From: Candidatus Kapaibacterium sp.
Lineage (GTDB): Bacteria > Bacteroidota > Ignavibacteria > Kapaibacteriales > UBA2268
Length of the DNA: 7,622 nt
Assembly (NCBI GenBank): GCA_030835065.1
Contig: JAUQWR010000145.1
Coordinates: forward strand, 1-7,622
Direction: 5' to 3'
Shown here: one piece after another, positions 1-5,542 of the stretch
Layout of the letters: the number at the start of each line of letters is the position of its first letter
Position numbering within the stretch: position 1 is the stretch's first letter
Made by a program: the position numbers and the translations under genes
The notes under the pieces: generated by a model
The model's input: only the letters and a program-made list of their open reading frames with translations
The model's database searches: none
Told to the model about the DNA's origin: nothing

Positions 1-739
1 TGTAATATGAACTTTTGTCTGAATGATTTTGAATGATTGTGTTATCAACTTCAAATTCATGATTATCTTTAATACATTTTGAATAATAATATAGTAAAGG
101 ATTGAACCAAAGAATTAGTTTTAGTGTTTCGATTAATAATAAATCTAAACTATGTTTTTGCTTGATATGTATTAATTCATGCTCTAAAATATTTGTTGAA
201 TGAATTGAAGTATAATCATTTTCGGAAATGTAAATAGTTCTTAAAAATGAAAAAGCAGGAATTTTATCTTTTGTAATAATACATTTAATGTTTTTATAAG
301 ATTCTTTTCTATAAATATTTGAATTGATGTTTTTGATAAGTTTTGTTACATTAAAAACAAGTTTCAATAAGAATAATGATAGTCCGATTAAATATATTAT
401 ATATATAATTTTACTATAATCCCAATTGATATTTTGTTCTTTTGGCAGTTCGCTACTACTCTTTTCAATCAAATTAGAAACATTGTTTTCGATGCGTTGA
501 GTATTAGAAATGTTATAATAATTAATTGTCAAATTTTCATTTGACTTAGTCGAAAAAGTAAAAGCAAGTTCTGATTCAAAATTTAGCAAGGGAATGGCAA
601 ATGAGAATAATAATCCAATAAGCAGGTATATTCTATTGGTTTTGAAGTACGTTATTTTATTGAAAAATAATTTATAAAGTAATAACCAAAGAATAATCAT
701 GCTAGAAGACTGCCATAAATATGAGTATAAATCATCCAT
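1..739 (-). CDS. blaR1: BlaR1/MecR1-like M56 membrane metallopeptidase sensor (partial, 3' end outside window)
   Basis: Reading the minus strand from ATG at 739 gives 246 uninterrupted codons to the window edge. Seen: hydrophobic stretches at about residues 13-27, 36-52 and 110-130 (likely membrane helices), then a soluble part with the zinc-metallopeptidase motif H187-E188-L-I-H191. It is followed by N-H-E228-F-E-V-D, which fits the third zinc ligand of the M56 family. A hydrophobic segment with WFNPLLYYY (211-219) lies between them, as is usual in these proteins. Known for the family: the sensor detects cell-wall stress or a beta-lactam and inactivates the BlaI-type repressor by proteolysis. 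The ATG overlaps the blaI stop codon by one base, so the pair is probably translationally coupled. The C-terminal sensor domain is not visible, so the signal sensed is unknown; in this phylum the tail varies widely. No beta-lactamase gene is in the window. Confidence 0.88.
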   Translation of the reverse strand, partial: MDDLYSYLWQSSSMIILWLLLYKLFFNKITYFKTNRIYLLIGLLFSFAIPLLNFESELAFTFSTKSNENLTINYYNISNTQRIENNVSNLIEKSSSELPKEQNINWDYSKIIYIIYLIGLSLFLLKLVFNVTKLIKNINSNIYRKESYKNIKCIITKDKIPAFSFLRTIYISENDYTSIHSTNILEHELIHIKQKHSLDLLLIETLKLILWFNPLLYYYSKCIKDNHEFEVDNTIIQNHSDKSSYY

Positions 740-1116
740 TATTCTGCCCTTTTACTTTTGATTTCTTTATCGATAATTCTTCTGATTTCTTCTAATTCGT
801 TGACAGATACTTCATTGTCTTCAACAAAGAAAGAAGCAATTTTTTTGAAAGATGAGTTGAAATAATTCTTAGCAAAATTATTTAAATATTTTCTACCATA
901 TTCATCTTTGTCAATAATAGGAAAGAATTTATACATTTTTCCAAATTCATGATGGCTCACAAAGCCTTTAGTTTCTAAAATTTTAAGTATAGTAGCAATA
1001 GTAGTATATGCAGGTTTATTATCTTCGAATTCATCAACAATCTCTTTGACAAATGCTTCGCCTTTTTTCCAAAGAATTTGCATTACTTGTTCTTCTGCTT
1101 TGGTCAATTCTTTCAT
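739..1116 (-). CDS. blaI: BlaI/MecI/CopY-family transcriptional repressor
   Basis: The 125-residue product has the family's usual length. Residues 1-70 form a winged-helix DNA-binding domain (start KELTKAEEQVMQILW; recognition-helix region AYTTIATILKILETKGF at 36-52; wing FGKMYKFFPII at 58-68). The rest is the helical dimerisation part, with FF at 96-97 near the place where BlaI/MecI are cut in staphylococci. I chose ATG at 1116 because the protein homology begins there; an upstream in-frame ATG at 1155 would add 13 residues unlike the family and would start inside the likely promoter. A weak GGAA lies 9 bp upstream. Known: the dimer binds inverted repeats and blocks its own operon until the partner protease acts. 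The three inverted repeats just upstream fit autorepression. The gene is followed directly by blaR1 with a TAATG overlap. Confidence 0.93.
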   Translation of the reverse strand: MKELTKAEEQVMQILWKKGEAFVKEIVDEFEDNKPAYTTIATILKILETKGFVSHHEFGKMYKFFPIIDKDEYGRKYLNNFAKNYFNSSFKKIASFFVEDNEVSVNELEEIRRIIDKEIKSKRAE

Positions 1117-1152
1117 TCGATATATTTCCAAGTATAATAAAAAATTACAATA

Positions 1153-1183
1153 CAAATATACTACTAAAAATTTAGTAGTGCAA
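1153..1183 (-). promoter_or_regulatory. Candidate blaI promoter, Bacteroidota type
   Basis: On the minus strand, TATATTTG at 1160-1153 matches the Bacteroidota -7 consensus TAnnTTTG exactly. A TTG at 1183-1181 lies 20 bp upstream, fitting the -33 element (consensus TTTG, here GTTG). Transcription would begin near 1148, giving a leader of about 30 nt before the blaI ATG at 1116. The first inverted repeat (1161-1178) fills the spacer between the two elements, so a bound repressor would exclude polymerase. Confidence 0.6.
1161..1178. promoter_or_regulatory. BlaI operator site 1
   Basis: CTACTAAAAATTTAGTAG is a perfect inverted repeat with 8-bp arms and a 2-bp centre. It sits between the proposed -33 and -7 elements of blaI. 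The arms contain TACTA/TAGTA rather than the TACA/TGTA core of staphylococcal and Bacillus Bla operators, so assignment to BlaI rests on position and symmetry. Confidence 0.75.
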
Positions 1184-1196
1184 CTAAAATATTAGT
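1183..1196. promoter_or_regulatory. BlaI operator site 2
   Basis: ACTAAAATATTAGT is an inverted repeat with 5-bp arms (ACTAA/TTAGT) and a 4-bp centre. It shares the ACTAA half-site with site 1, and its centre is exactly 20 bp from that of site 1. It overlaps the proposed -33 element by one base. Confidence 0.6.
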
Positions 1197-1201
1197 AAAG
1201 C

Positions 1202-1217
1202 TACTAAAAAAATAGTA
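1202..1217. promoter_or_regulatory. BlaI operator site 3
   Basis: TACTAAAAAAATAGTA has 5-bp arms TACTA/TAGTA, and its centre lies exactly 20 bp beyond that of site 2. It is the site closest to the divergent usp gene, ending 64 bp before the usp ATG, and may lie in or near the usp promoter. No clear -33/-7 pair could be assigned for usp; TATAAA at 1222-1227 is the nearest promoter-like string. Confidence 0.55.
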
Positions 1218-1270
1218 ATGATATAAAATTAACAATAAAATATATTAAAGAACCGTGATTAAAACAAAAA

Positions 1271-1276
1271 AGGAGG
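1271..1276 (+). promoter_or_regulatory. Shine-Dalgarno deciding the usp start
   Basis: AGGAGG, a full Shine-Dalgarno match, lies 5 bp before ATG 1282. It argues against the in-frame GTG at 1255, which would add nine residues and has no such site. Confidence 0.85.
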
Positions 1277-1281
1277 CAAAC

Positions 1282-1722
1282 ATGGAAGCATATAATAATA
1301 TTTTGGTACCCACAGATTTTTTTGAAGGGTTCGATAAAGCATTAAAACATGCAAAATCCATAGCCAAATTAATGAATTCCACAATCTATGTAGTTCACGT
1401 AATCGAACCATCATTATATCCAACCGATTTTGGATTTTCGCAAATCAGTTTGATGGATATAGAAAATGAAATTCTCCAAAATAGTAAAATTCAATTGGAG
1501 GCTATTGTGGAAGAATTAAAAAAAGATGGCATTAATGCAGAATATGAAGTGCTGTTTGGAAGAGCTTCGGATAGAATAATTGATTATGCCGAAGAGAATA
1601 ATGTGGATCTGATTTGCATTAGTACTCATGGTAGGAGCAGCTTAGACAAAATGATTTTTGGTTCGACTACCGAAAAAGTTTTACGTAGGGCAAAGTGTCC
1701 GATTTTAAGTATAAGAGTTTGA
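1282..1722 (+). CDS. Universal stress protein, UspA family
   Basis: The 146-residue cytoplasmic protein consists of one Usp domain of normal length. Seen: the first strand NNILVPTDF with D12, where ATP-binding members hold an Asp; the second strand IYVVHVIEP (35-43); and the C-terminal block ISTHGRSSLDKMIFGSTTEKVLRRAKCPIL. In that block the nucleotide-binding pattern G-2x-G-9x-G-S is met at G117 and G127-S128, with S114 at the first glycine position, a common variant. ATP binding is therefore plausible but not certain. Known: such proteins help cells survive starvation and other stress, mostly by unknown mechanisms. The gene leads a two-gene unit with the HAD phosphatase, 1 bp apart. The spacer upstream is shared with blaI, so co-control by BlaI is possible. 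Confidence 0.93.
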   Translation: MEAYNNILVPTDFFEGFDKALKHAKSIAKLMNSTIYVVHVIEPSLYPTDFGFSQISLMDIENEILQNSKIQLEAIVEELKKDGINAEYEVLFGRASDRIIDYAEENNVDLICISTHGRSSLDKMIFGSTTEKVLRRAKCPILSIRV

Positions 1723-1723
1723 A

Positions 1724-2332
1724 ATGATTAAAAATTTGCTTTTCGATTTTGGTAATGTATTGTTTAAAATCAATCATGAGCTGAGTATTATTGAGTTTAA
1801 AAAAATTTCCAATAAAAAGATTGATATGGGCAAGATGAATATCTTGATTGATGAATATGAAAGTGGTTTATATTCATCAGAAATATTTATTGGCAATCTC
1901 AGGAGAGAATTAGATATAGTAACAGATGATTCAGCTATTATTAATGCATGGAACGCTTTGCTTATTGAGCCGTTTGATTATTCTATGGATATAATAAATG
2001 AATTAAAAAGAGAATACAATATTTCATTATTAAGTAATACAAATGAAATTCACTTTGAACATTTTTATAAAAGCTCTGCGAAGTTTTTAGATTTGATGGA
2101 TAATTTGTTTCTTTCGCATAAGATAGGAGCTCGAAAACCGAAAAATGAAATCTATAGATTCGTGCTCGATAATTCAAATTATATCCCTCAGGAAACATTA
2201 TTTATAGACGATCTCGAAGAAAATCTAATAGCTGCAGAAAAATTAGGTTTTTGCACTTTTCACATTAATTCAGAAAATGATTTAAGACAATTAAAAAAAT
2301 ATTTGAGTGATTTAAAATCTGATAATCATTGA
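1724..2332 (+). CDS. HAD-superfamily hydrolase, subclass IA (YihX-like phosphatase)
   Basis: The 202-residue cytoplasmic protein has all four HAD motifs: motif I DFGNVL with nucleophile D8 (the second acidic position is G10, the DxGN form seen in the YihX group); motif II LLSNTN with S104; motif III GARKPKNEIY with K138; motif IV FIDD with D162-D163. A helical cap lies at about residues 15-85. Known: YihX acts on alpha-glucose-1-phosphate and related sugar phosphates; the substrate here cannot be read from sequence. The ATG lies one base after the usp stop, and no strong Shine-Dalgarno precedes it, so translation is probably coupled to usp. The last 21 bases overlap the 3' end of menA on the other strand, and no terminator hairpin is visible between the two genes. 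Confidence 0.88.
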   Translation: MIKNLLFDFGNVLFKINHELSIIEFKKISNKKIDMGKMNILIDEYESGLYSSEIFIGNLRRELDIVTDDSAIINAWNALLIEPFDYSMDIINELKREYNISLLSNTNEIHFEHFYKSSAKFLDLMDNLFLSHKIGARKPKNEIYRFVLDNSNYIPQETLFIDDLEENLIAAEKLGFCTFHINSENDLRQLKKYLSDLKSDNH

Positions 2333-3187
2333 AATACACTGCAATATTCCAAAAATAAGCAGCAATTTGCCAGTTGCAGCCAATGCTTTGTTTAGCTCCA
2401 ATCCTACAAGAGTTTTCACATTTTTAATAAGTCTGATCGAAAGGACAATTGTTAGCAATGGCAATAATAGTATATAATTATTATATAGAATTGATAAAAT
2501 TACAATTGCAGCATAAGCAGAAGCAATTTCGAATTCGAAAAGCTTAATAGCATTTGATTTTCCAATTTTGACGGCAAGAGTTTTCTTATTAGCAAGCTTA
2601 TCAGTTTCAATATCTCTAATATTATTAACACCAAGAATATTTGAAGAAAGCATTCCGGCGGGTATTGCAGCAAGAACAATGAATAAGTTTAGGTTTTGAG
2701 TTTGCACATAATAAGATCCGCAAACAGCAACTAAACCAAAGAAAACGAAAACAAAAATTTCTCCTAATCCATTATAAGCAAGAGGATAAGGACCACCGGT
2801 ATAAGCAAATGCAAAGAAGAGCGAAAGAATACCGACAAGTAGAATTTCGATACCGGCATAATCAACAAGATAAAGCCCGGTAAGAAATGTAATTAAAATC
2901 AGAATAATAGAAACAATCGACATCATTTTAACACTAATCACACCCGAAGCCACTTGGCGTTTCGGACCAAGCCTGTCTTTGGTATCAGCACCTTTTTTGA
3001 AATCATAAACTTCATTAAGATAATTGGTGATAATTTGAATCATCAATGCACAAAACATAGTAATGAGCATAACAAACGGATTAAACTTGTTTTCGGCAAA
3101 AGCAGCAGCATTACCAATCAGCACAGGAATAATACTAGCCGGAAGAGTTTTTGGGCGAGTAGCTTCAATCCAAGGTTTCAAATTCAA
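2312..3187 (-). CDS. menA: 1,4-dihydroxy-2-naphthoate polyprenyltransferase (MenA-type UbiA prenyltransferase)
   Basis: The 291-residue integral membrane protein starts with NLKPWIEATRPKTLPASIIPV, a typical MenA N-terminus. The first Asp-rich region is N55-YLNEVYD62-FKKGADTKDRLGPKR. The second is N188-NIRD192-IETD196, followed by NKKTLAVKIGK. YTGGPYPLAYNGLGEIFVF (129-147) is a strong MenA signature. About eight or nine hydrophobic helices are visible. Known: it attaches the polyprenyl chain to 1,4-dihydroxy-2-naphthoate, giving demethylmenaquinone for the respiratory chain. The start is TTG at 3187 with GGAG 8 bp upstream; an in-frame TAA at 3214-3212 closes the frame and no ATG lies between. 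It stands alone, convergent to the HAD gene and divergent from the transporter remnant. A relative acting on another aromatic acceptor is the main alternative, but the motifs favour MenA. Confidence 0.92.
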   Translation of the reverse strand: MNLKPWIEATRPKTLPASIIPVLIGNAAAFAENKFNPFVMLITMFCALMIQIITNYLNEVYDFKKGADTKDRLGPKRQVASGVISVKMMSIVSIILILITFLTGLYLVDYAGIEILLVGILSLFFAFAYTGGPYPLAYNGLGEIFVFVFFGLVAVCGSYYVQTQNLNLFIVLAAIPAGMLSSNILGVNNIRDIETDKLANKKTLAVKIGKSNAIKLFEFEIASAYAAIVILSILYNNYILLLPLLTIVLSIRLIKNVKTLVGLELNKALAATGKLLLIFGILQCISMIIRF

Positions 3188-3195
3188 AATAAAAT

Positions 3196-3199
3196 CTCC
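3196..3199 (-). promoter_or_regulatory. Shine-Dalgarno supporting the menA TTG start
   Basis: GGAG on the minus strand lies 8 bp upstream of TTG 3187. No ATG or GTG occurs in frame between the upstream stop (3214-3212) and the conserved N-terminus, so the TTG is the likely initiation codon. Confidence 0.7.
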
Positions 3200-3263
3200 A
3201 ATAATATATAATTACAAAAATGCTGAATAAAAGATATTAAAAACAAGTTATTTTTCTATGAAA

Positions 3264-3298
3264 AAATTTTATTTGAAATGAAAATTTCAATAAAATTT
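3264..3298. repeat. Long AT-rich inverted repeat in the menA/transporter divergent spacer
   Basis: The left arm AAATTTTATTTGAAAT (3264-3279) pairs with ATTTCAATAAAATTT (3284-3298) over 15 pairs with one bulged T, around a GAAA loop. It lies 77 bp upstream of the menA start and 75 bp upstream of the remnant's start. No T-tract or GC-rich stem marks it as a terminator; an operator or a cruciform-prone element is the more likely reading. The rest of the 186-bp spacer is AT-rich and I see no other clear feature except the -10-like string listed separately. Confidence 0.5.
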
Positions 3299-3337
3299 AA
3301 AAACAATTTTTTGTAAATTAGTTGTTTATTGGGTTAA

Positions 3338-3343
3338 TATAAT
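3338..3343 (+). promoter_or_regulatory. Candidate -10 box for the transporter unit
   Basis: TATAAT lies 30 bp upstream of ATG 3374. The only -35-like string, TTGTAA at 3311-3316, is 21 bp away, longer than ideal, so the promoter is tentative. It would transcribe both the transporter remnant and the intact transporter behind it. Confidence 0.3.
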
Positions 3344-3373
3344 TAAAATGAATAGTTAAAAGGATATTTAGGT

Positions 3374-3549
3374 ATGGCTGAAATTGCTGCAGCAGGTGCG
3401 AAAGTCAAGCATCCACCGGGATTATACTTGATTTCGTTTACTTCAATTTGGGAGAGATTTTCATACTATGGTAATTTATCATTCCAATATTGTTTGTATT
3501 TGAATTCTTGTCTAAATGGCTGCTCAAAAACATGCACGGCGCGGATTAA
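3374..3549 (+). pseudogene. Remnant of a POT/PTR2 peptide transporter with a large internal deletion
   Basis: The ATG at 3374 has a Shine-Dalgarno (AAAGGA ending at 3365). Its first 33 codons read [22 protein letters not shown], the N-terminal signature of proton-dependent oligopeptide transporters (usual form [21 protein letters not shown]). After G33 (3470-3472) family similarity stops. In another frame, 3475-3549 reads FIIPILFVFEFLSKWLLKNM and then HGAD and a stop: one hydrophobic helix plus a basic MHG tail, which resembles the C-terminus of such transporters. The simplest reading is an out-of-frame deletion of some 400-500 codons that joined the two ends near 3473. If translated from the ATG, the original frame continues to TGA at 3599-3601 as 75 residues, the last ~42 unlike the family. 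The match of the N-terminal part is firm, that of the tail moderate. A collapsed assembly of two similar tandem genes could look the same. Confidence 0.72.
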
Positions 3550-3632
3550 TCCTCGCATTATTCGAAGTCTGCATAGAGCAGACATGATAAATGATAATTG
3601 AATATATATTTTTACCATTTACCATAATTATT

Positions 3633-3637
3633 GGAGG
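3633..3637 (+). promoter_or_regulatory. Shine-Dalgarno deciding the transporter start
   Basis: GGAGG ends 4 bp before ATG 3642. The frame is open back to an ATG at 3591, but those 17 extra codons show no family similarity and no ribosome binding site. Confidence 0.8.
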
Positions 3638-3641
3638 ATTA

Positions 3642-5459
3642 ATGTTTAAAGGACACCCGAAAGGGCTTTTAGTTGCATCGATAGCTAATATGGGCGAGCG
3701 ATTCGGCTTCTATACAATGATGGCTATTTTAGTACTCTTTCTTCAGACTCGATATGGTTTGAGCGAAGAGAGTGCCGGCGATATATACAGCTGGTTTTAT
3801 TTCGGAATTTATGCCCTAGCCTTGATTGGTGGTATGGTAGCAGATTTTACCAAAAAGTATAAACTAGTAATTCTTACCGGGATTGTATTTATGCTTGCCG
3901 GATATATTTTGCTGTTTATGCCAGGAATGCCTCTCACTTTTACAGTAATAGCTTTATTTACTATTGCATTTGGCAATGGACTTTTCAAAGGCAATTTGCA
4001 AGCTGTTGTTGGTCAATTATATGATGACCCGAAATATTCAAAGCTAAGAGATTCAGCTTTTATGCTTTTTTATATGGGTATAAACGTTGGCGCATTCTTC
4101 GCACCATTTGCAGCTACTGGCATTAGAAATTGGTGGCTTTCTATTAATGGTTATCTTCATGATGGCAGTCTTCCTGCTTTGTGTCATCAAGTTATTGGTG
4201 GATCTTTGACTAAGCTCGATGGTTTTATTGCTTTAGCTAATAAAGCAAGCTTAAACGGGGCTGTTGTTAATGAAGCAAATGCTAAAGCTTTCGCTACAAA
4301 TTATTTAGATATTTTCTCTCAAGGCTATAACTACGCATTTGGTATTGCAGCTATTTCTATGGTTGTTTCTTTACTTGTTTATTTAGTGTTTTATAAAAAC
4401 CTTCCTAATAAAGAAAAACCTGCTAAAGCTGATAAAAATGCTGAAGCAAAGAAAAATCCTGAAAATACTAAATATACAATCGGTGCAGTAGTTTCTTTAA
4501 GTTTATTAGCCGGTACTGCTTTAGTTTTCAAATATGCTTTAGATAATTTCAATCTGGGCTTGGCTGTCGGCTTGTTTATCAGCTTTGCTTCCTGGATTTT
4601 TATGATTTCTAATAAGGAGGAACGTCCGAGAGTTATTGCATTACTTCTTGTGTTTGCAGTCGTTATTTTCTTCTGGATGTCTTTCCATCAAAATGGTCTT
4701 ACACTTACATTTTTTGCAAGAGACTATATTGTAAAAACTGTTGATAGTGTTACATATTTATTCTTTACTTTACCTTCAATTTTGTCTGTGATAGCTGCAG
4801 TTGCAGGTGTTGTTATGTTGGCAAATAAAAATATTAAAGGTAAATTAAAACTTGTAGCTTCAGTATTGGCAGTTGCCGGATTGGGCTTGTGTGCATATTT
4901 TGTATCAACAAATTCTGCTTCAAATTCAATTTCACCTGAAGTGTTTCAGTCATTCAACCCATTATTTATCGTTGCTCTTACTCCGATAGTTATGGGTATC
5001 TTTGCAATGCTTGCAAAGAAAAATATGGAACCTACTACACCTAAAAAGATTGGATATGGAATGATTATAGCTTCAATCGGATTTATAATTGTTCTTATTG
5101 CTTCTATGAACTTAGTATCTCCAGCTGAAGTGAAAGCACAAGGCTTAACTGATTATTTAAGAGTAACACCATATTGGTTGATAAGCTCATATTTAATATT
5201 AACTATAGCTGAACTATTCTTAAGTCCAATGGGCTTGTCTTTCGTTTCTAAAGTAGCTCCTCCAAGATTCCAAGGTCTGATGCAGTCAGGTTGGTTGCTT
5301 GCTACTGCTGTTGGCAATAAATTATTGGTTGTTGGCAGTATTGGATGGGGCAAACTCGAACTATGGCAATTATGGGCAGTATTTATTGGATGCTGTTTAG
5401 TATCTGCTGCTTTTGTTTTTGCTATTATGAAGAGACTCGAAAAAGCTACAAACAGCTAA
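3642..5459 (+). CDS. POT/PTR2-family peptide MFS transporter, Bacteroidota subfamily
   Basis: The 605-residue inner-membrane transporter starts FKGHPKGLLVASIANMGERFGFY. Family marks: TM1 region N16-MGE19-R20-FGFY (usual form ExxERF); GNGLFKGNLQAVVGQLYDD at 111-129 with the conserved K116; FFWMSFHQNGLTL at 343-355; and IAELFLSPMGLSFVSKVAP at 522-540. Compared with 450-500 residues for classic DtpA-type proteins it is long. The extra length lies in a loop at about 162-228, a Lys/Glu-rich linker at 253-277 and additional hydrophobic segments between 280 and 500. Known: POT proteins import di- and tripeptides with protons. The first Glu of ExxER, tied to proton coupling, is Asn here, so coupling or substrate may differ. 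The gene follows a remnant of a second POT gene and ends at a strong terminator. Confidence 0.9.
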   Translation: MFKGHPKGLLVASIANMGERFGFYTMMAILVLFLQTRYGLSEESAGDIYSWFYFGIYALALIGGMVADFTKKYKLVILTGIVFMLAGYILLFMPGMPLTFTVIALFTIAFGNGLFKGNLQAVVGQLYDDPKYSKLRDSAFMLFYMGINVGAFFAPFAATGIRNWWLSINGYLHDGSLPALCHQVIGGSLTKLDGFIALANKASLNGAVVNEANAKAFATNYLDIFSQGYNYAFGIAAISMVVSLLVYLVFYKNLPNKEKPAKADKNAEAKKNPENTKYTIGAVVSLSLLAGTALVFKYALDNFNLGLAVGLFISFASWIFMISNKEERPRVIALLLVFAVVIFFWMSFHQNGLTLTFFARDYIVKTVDSVTYLFFTLPSILSVIAAVAGVVMLANKNIKGKLKLVASVLAVAGLGLCAYFVSTNSASNSISPEVFQSFNPLFIVALTPIVMGIFAMLAKKNMEPTTPKKIGYGMIIASIGFIIVLIASMNLVSPAEVKAQGLTDYLRVTPYWLISSYLILTIAELFLSPMGLSFVSKVAPPRFQGLMQSGWLLATAVGNKLLVVGSIGWGKLELWQLWAVFIGCCLVSAAFVFAIMKRLEKATNS

Positions 5460-5480
5460 TTAATTATGCTCAATTGTAGT

Positions 5481-5527
5481 AAAAAAAATGGGGCTCAGAC
5501 TTTTTTTTGTCTGAGCCCCTTTAATTT
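5481..5527. terminator. Bidirectional rho-independent terminator
   Basis: The stem GGGGCTCAGAC (5490-5500) pairs perfectly with GTCTGAGCCCC (5509-5519) around an eight-T loop. On the plus strand TTTAATTT follows, ending the transporter transcript. On the minus strand the A8 tract at 5481-5488 becomes a T8 tail, ending the DUF4139 transcript. It occupies the 83-bp convergent gap and is by far the most GC-rich hairpin in the window. Confidence 0.95.
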
Positions 5528-5542
5528 AAATTCTTAAAAATA

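Noticed and set aside
1117..1155. Longer blaI start at ATG 1155
   Set aside because: It would lie within the proposed promoter and add 13 residues before the conserved start of the repressor.
1255..1281. Longer usp start at GTG 1255
   Set aside because: The added residues are not family-like, and the full Shine-Dalgarno AGGAGG sits downstream of that GTG, just before ATG 1282.
1983..2198. Minus-strand open frame inside the HAD gene
   Set aside because: Shadow of a gene with four intact catalytic motifs; no family resemblance of its own.
2954..3211. Plus-strand open frame antisense to the menA start
   Set aside because: Covers the conserved MenA N-terminus on the other strand; its product is low in resemblance to any protein and lacks a ribosome site.
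5153..5353. Antisense frame in the transporter (a similar one lies at 3809-3994) and plus-strand frames inside the DUF4139 gene (5562-5771, 5778-5972)
   Set aside because: All lie within well-supported genes and have no independent signals.
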